DNA from: Gammaproteobacteria bacterium
Lineage (GTDB): Bacteria > Pseudomonadota > Gammaproteobacteria > UBA9214
Direction: 5' to 3'
DNA length: 6,669 nt
Assembly (NCBI GenBank): GCA_003454335.1
Contig: DMKK01000166.1
Coordinates: 1-6,669 of the forward strand
A program made the translations under genes and the position numbers. Below the pieces are notes generated by a model. It had not been told where the DNA came from and searched no databases. It saw only the letters and a program-made list of their open reading frames with translations. Shown here piece by piece: positions 1 to 6,275 of this stretch. Every line of letters starts with the position of its first letter. Position 1 is the stretch's first letter.

Positions 1-231
1 ACCCTGAAAATCGTCAAGACCCTGCGGCCGGCACCGGGCAAGACGGCGGCGCACGTCGAGTTCACCCGTGACGGCAAGTATGCTCTGTTGAGTGTCTGGG
101 ACCCGGATGGTGCAGTGATTGTATACGACGGGGAAACACTGGAAGAGGTCAAGCGCCTGCCCATGAACAAGCCATCGGGCAAATACAACGTCTACAACAA
201 GACCCGTTATTCAGCCGGCACCAGCCATTAA
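1..231 (+). CDS. C-terminal end of a cytochrome cd1 / heme d1 family beta-propeller protein (NirN/NirF/NirS type), partial
   Basis: The open frame runs in from the left edge and ends at TAA 229-231, giving the last 76 residues. They read as beta-propeller blades of the cytochrome d1 fold: repeated patterns of the kind HVEFTRDGKYALLSVWD and VIVYDGETLEEVKRL, followed by the tail PSGKYNVYNKTRYSAGTSH. That GKYNV-NK-GTSH ending is what I associate with the NirN/NirF branch of heme d1 proteins more than with classical NirS, but this rests on memory and the diagnostic N-terminal part (heme c motif, catalytic histidines) is outside the window. NirS reduces nitrite to NO with heme d1; NirN and NirF act in heme d1 biosynthesis in the periplasm. 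Its position beside a nor cluster fits a denitrification island. It converges on the hemerythrin gene, with a 156 bp gap between the stops. Confidence 0.8.
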   Translation, partial: TLKIVKTLRPAPGKTAAHVEFTRDGKYALLSVWDPDGAVIVYDGETLEEVKRLPMNKPSGKYNVYNKTRYSAGTSH

Positions 232-256
232 GTTTCCGAACGCTGATCAAACTACC

Positions 257-356
257 TGTGGGAGCGGTGTCGCCTACAGGGACGTAGGTGAGGAGCGTGA
301 GCAGGACGCGGAAGCTTCCTCGCCGCGATTCGCGCCGGGGACGGCGCTCCTACACA
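257..356. repeat. Imperfect palindromic REP/MITE-like element between convergent genes
   Basis: This fills most of the gap between the stops at 231 and 388. The ends are imperfect inverted repeats: tgtgggagcggtgtcgcc at 257-274 against ggggacggcgctcctacaca at 337-356, whose reverse complement is tgtgtaggagcgccgtcccc. Inside are a CCTAC/GTAGG inverted pair (273-288), a perfect 10 bp palindrome ggaagcttcc (310-319) and cgcg-att-cgcg (325-335). Folding would give a long, GC-rich hairpin. I see no T-run typical of an intrinsic terminator and no open frame. Elements with GGAGCG-type ends are common as dispersed repeats in gammaproteobacterial genomes; this assignment is from general knowledge. It may also act as a bidirectional transcription stop or mRNA stabiliser for the two converging genes. 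No second copy is seen in this window. Confidence 0.65.
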
Positions 357-387
357 AATTAGACACAGCTATTATTAGATTAAAAGA

Positions 388-954
388 CTAGTTCACACCC
401 TTGCCGATCAGGAAACTGCTGTATTGCTTGTCGGTACCATTGATATGGTTGATCAGCCACTCCTTTAAGTAATCGGCAGCACGACGCATGGCCAGATCGT
501 GGTCTTTCTCGTACTCGGCCAGCACGGCTTCAACTTCCGCTATCATCACTCGATGCTGAGCCCTGTGGGCCTCAAAGTCAGGATAACCGTTATCCTCCAT
601 CAGGCCTTCTTCGAAGGTAAAGTGCGTCTTGGTGTAGTCAACCAGTTCAGCCAGTGCATCCCGTTCAAAATCCTCACCGGTGGAATAGTCCACGGCGGTC
701 GTCAGCTGGTTGATCAGGTTAATGAGTTTTCGATGCTGCTGATCGATGGAATCCAGACCGACACTGTACTCGTCCTTCCACACAATAAAGTGCTTTGCCG
801 ACAGCTTTCTGTGAATGAATGGAATAGCCACCAGGATGGCCACCAGGACCCAGGTCAGGGGACTCTTGGGCCCAGCCAAAAGCCCCAGGATAACCGCCGT
901 GATAAGGCTCAGCATGAGCAATGCAATTCCGAACATCCGCATATGTTGGTTCAT
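388..954 (-). CDS. Membrane-anchored bacteriohemerythrin
   Basis: A 188-residue protein with a C-terminal hemerythrin domain (about 57-182) behind two predicted membrane helices (about 8-27 and 33-48). All seven di-iron ligands expected for the family are present: H74 (DQQH), H111 and E115 (HFTFEE), H130 and H134 (HRAQH), H170 and D175 (HINGTD). Hemerythrins bind O2 reversibly at a di-iron site and can also bind NO; most bacterial single-domain forms are soluble and about 130-150 residues, so the helical anchor is an added feature. The short N-terminus and the KLSAKH segment after helix 2 suggest both ends face the cytoplasm, placing the iron domain at the inner membrane face (inference). The ATG at 954 is preceded by AAGGGA at 8 bp spacing. 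The gene lies 263 bp downstream of norD and has its own FNR/DNR-type promoter, so it is probably a separate transcript. Possible roles are O2 sensing or delivery, or NO buffering; the sequence does not decide. Confidence 0.93.
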   Translation of the reverse strand: MNQHMRMFGIALLMLSLITAVILGLLAGPKSPLTWVLVAILVAIPFIHRKLSAKHFIVWKDEYSVGLDSIDQQHRKLINLINQLTTAVDYSTGEDFERDALAELVDYTKTHFTFEEGLMEDNGYPDFEAHRAQHRVMIAEVEAVLAEYEKDHDLAMRRAADYLKEWLINHINGTDKQYSSFLIGKGVN

Positions 955-1095
955 TGGGAGTTTCCCTTAACAGTAGTAGCGCCAGTACTGGCCAACCGGC
1001 CATGGTGTCTGAAGAATTGCTGAAATCCTAATAAATAACCATCAACAAAGCCATATCCCCGACGCATGCGGAGCCAGCAAAACCCAGACAAAACA
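955..1095 (-). other. Long untranslated leader of the hemerythrin gene
   Basis: If transcription starts near 1096, the hemerythrin mRNA carries a leader of about 140 nt. It contains a small hairpin TGGCC-aacc-GGCCA (989-1002) and an overlapping CAGTA/TACTG pair (971-975, 986-990). Next to the start codon, the minus strand reads GGGAAACTCCCA before ATG, so the GGGA of the Shine-Dalgarno stretch can pair with TCCC in a 4 bp stem. The structures are short and I recognise no riboswitch class. No supported gene lies in the 955-1217 gap. Confidence 0.4.
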
Positions 1096-1144
1096 GATGC
1101 TCATCGTAGACCTGATTGGCACGCAACTAATTGATCTGGATCAA
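1096..1144 (-). promoter_or_regulatory. Class II FNR/DNR-type promoter of the hemerythrin gene
   Basis: A perfect inverted repeat TTGAT-ctgg-ATCAA lies at 1131-1144, matching the consensus bound by FNR, ANR and the NO-responsive DNR/NnrR regulators. On the minus strand TACGAT (1108 to 1103) fits a -10 box. Placing the start at 1096 puts the centre of the box (1137.5) at -41.5, the standard position for class II activation by this family. No good -35 box is needed or seen. The site lies downstream of norD, so it should drive only the hemerythrin gene. Box identity cannot separate an oxygen-responsive FNR/ANR from an NO-responsive DNR. The start site itself is predicted. Confidence 0.82.
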
Positions 1145-1217
1145 CTCGGGAATAGGAAGTCCGGCACCCTGATGGTCAAGCACCGTCAAATACACCCTGC
1201 ATTCTTTAAGGCTATTT

Positions 1218-3062
1218 TCAGGCGGTCAAGCGAGCATACAGCAGCGGCAGTTCCCGGGGTAACTGCGAGGGACGGTGAATGACCACATAGCCGCCGCTGC
1301 CAAACAGATGGGGCAGGTACTCACCAGCCTGCCGATCCACTGTGACACAGAACGGCTGCAGACCAAGATCGCGTGCCTGCTTGAGGGCATACCGGGTATC
1401 CTCAATGCCATAGCGCCCCTCATACTTGTCCAGGTCATTGGGCTTGCCATCGGTCAACAGCAACAGTAGTCGCCTGCCTGCCGGTTGCTCGGCCAGCAGG
1501 CCGCTGGCATGGCGAATAGCGGTACCCATGCGGGTGTAGTAACCGGGCTTGATCTCATGGATGCGTCCACGCACCCTGGCGTTATAGGATTCATCAAAGG
1601 TCTTAAGCTGATGAAAGCGGATTGGATCACGCCGCCTGGAGGAAAAACCGTACATAGCAAAGCGGTCACCGGTTGCCGCCAGGCTTTCCGCAAATAAAAA
1701 CAGGCTATCGCGGATGACATCAATAATCCGTGCCTGGTCGTTGACCCAGGCATCGGTAGACAGCGACAGGTCGGCCAGTAACAGGCAGGCCAGGTCGCGG
1801 GCGCCACTGCGCAAATCACGGTACAGGCGGTCACCGGCAACGGCCTGCCCCGCCGCCCGCTCACTGCTGTAACGCAGGTAGGCATCGAGATCGATTTCCG
1901 ACCCTTCCTGTTGTTCACTGTGCCAGGTCCGTGCCGGTGCCAGCATCTGGAACTGGGCACGCAGGCGTTGCGCAGTGTGCCGCAGCGACACGGGCAACTC
2001 ACAGGGCTCTGCGTCAGCAGCCACCATCGGCTGCACCCGGCAGTGCTCCGGCTGCAAGCGCTGCGTCTTGTAGTCCCACTCGGGCAACAGGATACCCGCA
2101 CCAATCTGCTGGTCATCCGAACTTTCTGCGGGCAGGTCCAGGTCAAACCGCAACCGCGAGGCGACGGATTTCCCGTCACGGGTGACACTGAATTTCTCCA
2201 TGTCCTCGGCCGCACTCGCGGCCTCGTCCAGATCCTCGTTTTCTTCCGCACCGCGGTCTACCTTGACGAACTCACCCCAGGTAAAGATGTTCTCCATGCG
2301 CACGGTGATCAGCCCCCGGTCCTCTTCCGGCATATCGGTACGCTCTGCAGGCCGGCGGCGCTGATCATCCAGCTCTTTGCTCTTATCCTGCTGGCGTTCA
2401 CCTGCGTCGCCGTCATCCTGCGCACCACCACCGGTACCGTCAGCCGTAACCGGTGGTGCGGGATGCAGCCACAGGACCACCGGCTGCGGGGCCCGTTTCG
2501 CGTCCGGTAGCCGGTCGCGGCTGCCAGGGTGTTGCAGGGCCGCACGGATCACCCGTTCCCGCTCGGCCTGGTCCCCCGGCAACCGCTCAGGGTCCGGGCG
2601 CTGGTCAATATGGGCACTAACGAGTCGCTTGAAGCGCGCACGCATGCCCGGAAAATCCCTCAACACACCCAGTGTCAGGCGCTGATTGTGAACAAACCAG
2701 TCCGCCCCGGCGTCAGCACTGTCCTGCGAGGCGAGGGCCGCCAGCCACAGATACAGATCGCGGTTGAGTTCTACCTCGGGAAAACACTCGATCACCGCCG
2801 GCAACCGCAGGGCCTGCTCATCCCGCCAGGAGAGTTCCACCTCCCGATTGCTGCCGGCAAGGCGCTGCAACCAGGTGCGCCGGGCACCGTGTTCGGTGGC
2901 ATTGGCCGCCTCCACCCGCAGTCCGCCGTCGCCACCCAGAGCACGAAACAGAACGCCGACTGTGCGACTGACCTGCTCCAGCGTCACCGCTGCCGCAGGA
3001 TAGCGCCGCTCCGCGGCGCGGGTGACCAGGCGGTCCCAGACAAGTCCGACGTGTTCTTCCAT
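1218..3062 (-). CDS. norD: NorD, vWA-domain activation protein for nitric oxide reductase
   Basis: A 614-residue protein, the usual NorD length. The N-terminal part (1-200) is a helical region without a motif I can name; a charged, low-complexity linker follows (about 205-250), then a central region with the ITVRMENIFTWGEFVKVDR stretch (252-270). The C-terminal von Willebrand A domain (about 424-612) carries a full MIDAS: D431-L-S433-L-S435, T510 and D538 in LLLTDGKPND. In this family the MIDAS binds Mg2+ and contacts the AAA+ partner; NorQ and NorD together are required for active NorCB and have been linked to insertion of non-heme FeB. No signal peptide or membrane helix is seen, so it should be cytoplasmic. 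The ATG overlaps the stop of the upstream Fe-S gene (TAATG), with little Shine-Dalgarno sequence, which suggests translational coupling. It is the last gene of the series; no clear terminator follows, only a weak 7 bp imperfect stem at 1170-1188. Confidence 0.94.
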   Translation of the reverse strand: MEEHVGLVWDRLVTRAAERRYPAAAVTLEQVSRTVGVLFRALGGDGGLRVEAANATEHGARRTWLQRLAGSNREVELSWRDEQALRLPAVIECFPEVELNRDLYLWLAALASQDSADAGADWFVHNQRLTLGVLRDFPGMRARFKRLVSAHIDQRPDPERLPGDQAERERVIRAALQHPGSRDRLPDAKRAPQPVVLWLHPAPPVTADGTGGGAQDDGDAGERQQDKSKELDDQRRRPAERTDMPEEDRGLITVRMENIFTWGEFVKVDRGAEENEDLDEAASAAEDMEKFSVTRDGKSVASRLRFDLDLPAESSDDQQIGAGILLPEWDYKTQRLQPEHCRVQPMVAADAEPCELPVSLRHTAQRLRAQFQMLAPARTWHSEQQEGSEIDLDAYLRYSSERAAGQAVAGDRLYRDLRSGARDLACLLLADLSLSTDAWVNDQARIIDVIRDSLFLFAESLAATGDRFAMYGFSSRRRDPIRFHQLKTFDESYNARVRGRIHEIKPGYYTRMGTAIRHASGLLAEQPAGRRLLLLLTDGKPNDLDKYEGRYGIEDTRYALKQARDLGLQPFCVTVDRQAGEYLPHLFGSGGYVVIHRPSQLPRELPLLYARLTA

Positions 3063-4030
3063 TAGCCCGGTGATGACTCTGGCTTGAGACAGGCGGTCGG
3101 TGCCGGCCTGTTACCTGTCACAACAGGAAGTGCGCAGTCACCCGCAACCCAGTGCAGCACCCCCCCGTCAGGATTGCCGCCCTGCACCTGTTCACAGGCA
3201 GTAATGCACTGTGCGCATTCAGTACAGGTAAACATGCGGCGCTTGATGCTGCGCGGCTTGAGCCGCATGGGGCAGACATTGTCACAGGCACTGTTACACG
3301 ACCGGCAGGCCTGCGCACGCTTGCCTTCAAAACCTACCACCAGGGCGCGTGGATTGGCCATCCAGGCAAGACTCTGGAACAGCCCCACGGCACAGCCAAA
3401 GCGGCAAAACAGGTGCCTGGCAAACATGAAATCGATAAACAGCAGGCCGCTTCCGATACCCAGAAAGCGTAGCTGGTTGGGGGTCAGGCTGGCCGTGAGC
3501 AGGTTGTGATAGATCTCGAACGGCGGTAACAGGTAGGTCAGCAGGCTCAATGCCCACAGGAAGGCAAACCCCGCGGCAACCAGTATCGTGGCAATCCAGT
3601 AACGCGGATCCCGCTTTATTAGCCGGCCATCCGGCTGGCGTTCCGGCAGCGGTGTGGACTCCCAGATGCTGGGCTTGCCACTGGCACGTTGCATCAGCGC
3701 ATTGACCTTTTCCACCACGGAAAAATGCGGGCACAACCAGCCACAATACAACCGGCCATACCGCCAGGCTGTCCAGATCAGCGTCCCGCCCACCAGCAGT
3801 AACGGCAGGAAACCGCGTACGATGATATTCAGGGTCGCCCTGGCAGGCCCGATCTCGCCATTGATGAAAGCATCCAGTCCCAGGGTCCAGGGCATGCCCA
3901 GCACAATAAAATGCCCAAGCGTCAGGTCAAAGCGAAAGATATCCAGCGGTGGCGCCAACACGAACAGCAGAAAAAAGCCGGCCTGCAACTGGAAGCGGTG
4001 CTGCTGCAGACGCGCGACCGGGATGCGCAT
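3062..4030 (-). CDS. CcoG/NapH-like membrane protein with two 4Fe-4S-type cysteine clusters
   Basis: A 322-residue membrane ferredoxin-like protein. Predicted helices lie at about 16-32, 69-88, 145-168 and 185-205. The motif CGWLCP (96-101) and the pair CRFGC (209-213) are typical of the CcoG/RdxA/FixG, NapH and NosR families, which move electrons across or along the membrane. Two cysteine groups follow: C242, C245, C249, C253-P and C269, C272, C275, C279, each able to bind a 4Fe-4S cluster on the cytoplasmic side. It is shorter than CcoG (about 470 residues) and lacks the C-terminal Ig-like FixG domain; the tail has two more cysteines (C299, C314). CcoG is a copper reductase for cbb3 oxidase assembly. 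The gene starts one base after the upstream stop and overlaps norD by one base, so it is tightly tied to norQ and norD. A role in iron reduction for FeB loading, or in feeding electrons to the Nor machinery, is inference. Confidence 0.88.
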   Translation of the reverse strand: MRIPVARLQQHRFQLQAGFFLLFVLAPPLDIFRFDLTLGHFIVLGMPWTLGLDAFINGEIGPARATLNIIVRGFLPLLLVGGTLIWTAWRYGRLYCGWLCPHFSVVEKVNALMQRASGKPSIWESTPLPERQPDGRLIKRDPRYWIATILVAAGFAFLWALSLLTYLLPPFEIYHNLLTASLTPNQLRFLGIGSGLLFIDFMFARHLFCRFGCAVGLFQSLAWMANPRALVVGFEGKRAQACRSCNSACDNVCPMRLKPRSIKRRMFTCTECAQCITACEQVQGGNPDGGVLHWVAGDCALPVVTGNRPAPTACLKPESSPG

Positions 4031-4031
4031 A

Positions 4032-4445
4032 CTAGAGCGGCCGCCCCACCAACGGGTAACGAAAACACTGCCCGGCCATGGCCCTGGCCAGGCCCATTAC
4101 GCCCAGCAACACCAGCGTGGCATGACAGGTGGTGAAATAGATGATGACCACCATCCAGGTATTTGGACTGCGGTAACCACCAAGCAACACGATGATGATA
4201 TTTGCAAGCAGCAACAAGGTGCCCGCCCACAGGCTGGCCGACAGTGTCTGGCGCAGGTGACAGACGGCCAGTGCAGGAGCGGTACGGATGTTCCTGACAT
4301 ACACGATCACCAGCGCAACAAATGCCAGACCGGGCAGCAGCAACAGATTAGTTATGTACAGGGCCTCGGCCGTCACCGCGAGTCCCTGCCCGGGCGTTAC
4401 CGGTTCGGACTGTTCCTGTTCAGCTTCATGCGCCGAATGTGGCAT
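4032..4445 (-). CDS. Small membrane protein, DUF4870-like, of the nor cluster
   Basis: A 137-residue protein with a polar, acidic N-terminus (HEAEQEQSEP) and three predicted helices at about 28-50, 66-88 and 97-119. The topology, the HLRQTLSAS stretch before helix 2 and the ending YPLVGRPL recall the DUF4870/Tic20-like family, whose members often end in a similar YPL motif; this is a resemblance from memory and no function is known to me. The start is well supported: GGAGG lies 6 bp before the ATG, inside the norQ 3' end, and the two frames overlap by 20 bp. The next gene begins one base after its TAG stop. Overlap on one side and near-contact on the other imply co-expression with NorQ, the Fe-S protein and NorD, so it may be a membrane partner of that assembly module. 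Confidence 0.82.
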   Translation of the reverse strand: MPHSAHEAEQEQSEPVTPGQGLAVTAEALYITNLLLLPGLAFVALVIVYVRNIRTAPALAVCHLRQTLSASLWAGTLLLLANIIIVLLGGYRSPNTWMVVIIYFTTCHATLVLLGVMGLARAMAGQCFRYPLVGRPL

Positions 4446-5238
4446 CCACCACCTCCATCAGGGCAGCAGTCGTTTCCTCGTCGTCGGTCAAGGGTTCCAC
4501 CAGCGCCGAACGGCAGGCCTCCAGCGGGTCGAAACCGCCCTTGATCAGGGTGGCGGCATAAACCAGCAGGCGCGTGGATGCCGCCTCTTCCAGGTCATGG
4601 TCCTTGAGGGTACGCAAGGCCGTTGCCAGCGTAACCAGCCGCTTTGCCAACGAGGCATCAATGCCGGACTCGCCCTGCAGGACTTCTGTTTCCAGCTCTG
4701 GTTCGGGAAAATCGAAACGCTTCGCGACAAAGCGTTGCCGGGTACTCGGTTTCATGCCCTTGAGCAGGTTCTGATAGCCCGGGTTGTAGGACACCACCAG
4801 CATAAATTCAGGCGGCGCCTGCAGCGTTTCACCGGTGCGTTCGATCGGCAGGATGCGGCGATCATCGGTCAGCGGATGCAATACCACAGTGGTGTCCTTG
4901 CGCGCCTCCACGACCTCATCAAGGTAGCAGATGGCACCTTCGCGTACGGCGCGGGTCAACGGGCCGTCACTCCAGTACGTCCCGCTATCACCGATCAAGT
5001 GACGCCCCACCAGGTCAGCGGCCGACAGGTCATCATGACACGCCACGGTATACAGGGGCCGTTCCAGCCGGGCCGCCATGTACTGGATAAACCGCGTTTT
5101 GCCACAACCGGTCGGACCCTTGATCAACATGGGCAGTTGATGGCGCCAGGCATACTCGAACAGGGACACTTCATTACCCTGCGGTTTGTAGAACGGCAGG
5201 TTATCGAGGCTTGCCTGTTTTTCCGGGATTGCGTCCAT
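4426..5238 (-). CDS. norQ: NorQ, MoxR-family AAA+ ATPase (NorQ/NirQ/CbbQ)
   Basis: A 270-residue ATPase of normal family length. Walker A is GPTGCGKT (41-48) and Walker B is ICYLDEV (103-109). The sensor-1 asparagine is N152 in SYNPGYQ, and arginines at 167 and 169 (STRQRF) and 223 (STRLL) fit finger and sensor-2 positions. The LVGRHLIGDSGTYWSDGPLTRA stretch (77-98) is characteristic of the NirQ/NorQ/CbbQ group. NorQ works as a ring with the vWA protein NorD to remodel NorCB into active enzyme; CbbQ does the same for Rubisco. The neighbours norB and norD make NorQ the right assignment. It is cytoplasmic, with no membrane helix. The ATG at 5238 has AAGGTG 7 bp upstream (5251-5246), a good ribosome site, which fits a fresh translation start after the 101 bp gap from norF. 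Confidence 0.95.
   Translation of the reverse strand: MDAIPEKQASLDNLPFYKPQGNEVSLFEYAWRHQLPMLIKGPTGCGKTRFIQYMAARLERPLYTVACHDDLSAADLVGRHLIGDSGTYWSDGPLTRAVREGAICYLDEVVEARKDTTVVLHPLTDDRRILPIERTGETLQAPPEFMLVVSYNPGYQNLLKGMKPSTRQRFVAKRFDFPEPELETEVLQGESGIDASLAKRLVTLATALRTLKDHDLEEAASTRLLVYAATLIKGGFDPLEACRSALVEPLTDDEETTAALMEVVDATFGA
4449..4456 (-). promoter_or_regulatory. Shine-Dalgarno site inside norQ for the overlapping downstream gene
   Basis: On the minus strand GGAGGTGG precedes the ATG at 4445, with 6 bp between GGAGG and the start. It lies within the norQ coding sequence (codons for EVV near the C-terminus). It decides the start of the DUF4870-like gene, which would otherwise be uncertain because of the 20 bp overlap. 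Confidence 0.75.
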
Positions 5239-5339
5239 CTGTTTTCACCTTAATAACATTATTTTTTATTCGCGCCTGGCCGCTTCCGGCATCCTGCCTC
5301 CCGCGGCACTTGTACATCCCTGTACATCACAAGGCGCAA
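5239..5339 (-). promoter_or_regulatory. norF-norQ gap with a TGTACAT repeat, possible regulatory site
   Basis: This 101 bp gap is the only sizeable break downstream of norE. At 5309-5333 lies CTTGT...ACAAG, an inverted pair enclosing two 10 bp direct repeats, tgtacatccc and tgtacatcac (5311-5330). The two TGTACA copies can also pair as a 6 bp stem with a 4 nt loop. A short GCCG/CGGC stem (5279-5290) follows, then an AT-rich stretch (5251-5270) just upstream of the norQ ribosome site. There is no TTGAT-N4-ATCAA box and no convincing -35/-10 pair. It could be an operator, an mRNA processing site, or simply a spacer; I cannot assign a regulator. Confidence 0.35.
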
Positions 5340-5621
5340 TCAATCTGCCAGTATAAACGCCGTGCTGATCAGACCACCCGGAATAAGCAGCCACAGCGTC
5401 ACCGGCCAGCGCCAGAAACCGCGCACCTGGCCCAGCCCCATGAAGTAAGTGGCCACCAGCTGGCCTTTAACCAGGGCAAATGCCAGCACCAGCAGTGAGA
5501 TGCGCAGGCCACTGAGTCCCTGTTGTCCAATCACATAGGTCGCCAGCGACAACAGCATCATGATAATCCAGACCCAGGTACAGGCCCGCAGGCCAAGAAT
5601 GATGCGTTTCTGCATGGCCAT
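5340..5621 (-). CDS. norF: NorF-like protein, cytochrome c oxidase subunit IV family
   Basis: A 93-residue, very hydrophobic protein with three predicted helices at about 14-31, 41-62 and 73-91. The segment ALVKGQLVATYFMGL (49-63), with a lysine in the second helix and a YFMGL end, is typical of the small prokaryotic COX4-type subunits, and a protein of this kind next to NorE is called NorF. Together NorE and NorF support NO reductase activity in some denitrifiers without being part of the purified NorCB core; their mechanism is not settled. The ATG at 5621 follows the norE stop by one base, and a second in-frame ATG (M3) lies 6 bp further, so the exact start is uncertain. No strong Shine-Dalgarno sequence is present, consistent with coupling to norE. 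Confidence 0.82.
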   Translation of the reverse strand: MAMQKRIILGLRACTWVWIIMMLLSLATYVIGQQGLSGLRISLLVLAFALVKGQLVATYFMGLGQVRGFWRWPVTLWLLIPGGLISTAFILAD

Positions 5622-5622
5622 A

Positions 5623-6216
5623 TCAATGCATCACATAGACAAGAGGGAACAGAATCAACCAGACCAGGTCCACCATGTGCCAGTAGGAAGCACCGGTCTC
5701 GACACCCGTATGCTCGGTAGCACTGTAGCCACCCTGATGCGCCTTCCAGGCCACTGCCCCCAATATCACCATGCCCATGATGACGTGCATGAAGTGAAAA
5801 AAGGTCAGCGACAGGTAAAACATGTAGAAGGTATTGGTACTGAGCGTCACGCCCTGCCCTAAATGGTGTGCATATTCAGCTGCCTTCACCAGCAGAAAAA
5901 TCCCGCCCATGAGCAGCGCGGCAAGCAACCAGCGTACGCAGACACGACTGTCACCCTCGCGGATTGCGGCCACTGCCCGTACCACGAAAAAGCTGCTGGT
6001 GATCAGTGCCAGAGTATTGATGAAGGCAGAACGACGATCCAGCAGCTGCTGATATTCATTGAAGAGTTCAACATTATTCAGCCGCGCAAAGGCGTAGCCC
6101 GAAAAAAAGATCGCAAACACCGCCAGCTCGGCAAGAATAAAGATCCAGATAGCCAGATCACCGGGCGGATAGCGACGGGGTTCTTCTACAGGCGCAAGCT
6201 GAATGGCTTCGGACAT
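5623..6216 (-). CDS. norE: NorE, cytochrome c oxidase subunit III-like protein
   Basis: A 197-residue inner-membrane protein with five predicted helices (about 21-43, 63-84, 95-113, 130-155, 177-196), the pattern of the short, five-helix COX3 superfamily members. Family features include E114 in KAAEYAHH, FHFMHVIMG (140-148) and YWHMVDLVWLILFPLVY (178-194). COX3 proteins normally bind the catalytic subunit of heme-copper oxidases; the position just after norB and before norF identifies this one as NorE, an accessory of NO reductase. An o-type oxidase subunit III is the alternative but no oxidase genes are nearby. The ribosome site before ATG 6216 is weak (only GAG close by). The gene follows an intrinsic terminator, so its level may be lower than that of norCB. 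Confidence 0.88.
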   Translation of the reverse strand: MSEAIQLAPVEEPRRYPPGDLAIWIFILAELAVFAIFFSGYAFARLNNVELFNEYQQLLDRRSAFINTLALITSSFFVVRAVAAIREGDSRVCVRWLLAALLMGGIFLLVKAAEYAHHLGQGVTLSTNTFYMFYLSLTFFHFMHVIMGMVILGAVAWKAHQGGYSATEHTGVETGASYWHMVDLVWLILFPLVYVMH

Positions 6217-6275
6217 GGGCTCAGTTGGGTGTCCAGCTGGTTGCAGGGACTGCTTTTCAGTAGCAGGCTACACAT

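Noticed and set aside
440..457. TTGAT-like repeats (ttgatatggttgatca) resembling an FNR box
   Set aside because: The two TTGAT copies are direct rather than inverted, and they lie inside the hemerythrin coding sequence (codons for LINHING).
719..1003. A 94-codon minus-strand frame starting in the hemerythrin leader
   Set aside because: It overlaps the hemerythrin start out of frame. No good ribosome site or known motif supports it, so it is treated as a shadow although it begins in the leader.
1170..1188. Imperfect 7 bp stem after norD as a terminator
   Set aside because: On the minus strand it has a C-A mismatch and no U-tract follows, so it is too weak to call.
1097..1282. A 61-codon plus-strand frame across the norD-hemerythrin gap
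   Set aside because: It runs over the FNR box and into antisense norD, with no motif and no ribosome site evidence.
1454..2251. A 265-codon minus-strand frame inside norD
   Set aside because: It is in another frame of norD, whose own frame has the full vWA MIDAS. The translation is arginine/cysteine-rich and lacks a domain.
3654..4544. A 296-codon plus-strand open frame
   Set aside because: It is antisense to the Fe-S protein, the small membrane gene and the end of norQ. The translation is glutamine- and proline-rich without any motif.
4288..5253. A 321-codon plus-strand open frame
   Set aside because: It lies opposite norQ and the start of the DUF4870-like gene, which have clear motifs. 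Its translation has no recognisable domain, so it is an antisense shadow of GC-rich coding sequence.
5261..5270. T-run in the norF-norQ gap as part of a terminator
   Set aside because: On the coding (minus) strand it is an A-run, and on the plus strand no stable stem precedes it and no plus-strand gene ends here.
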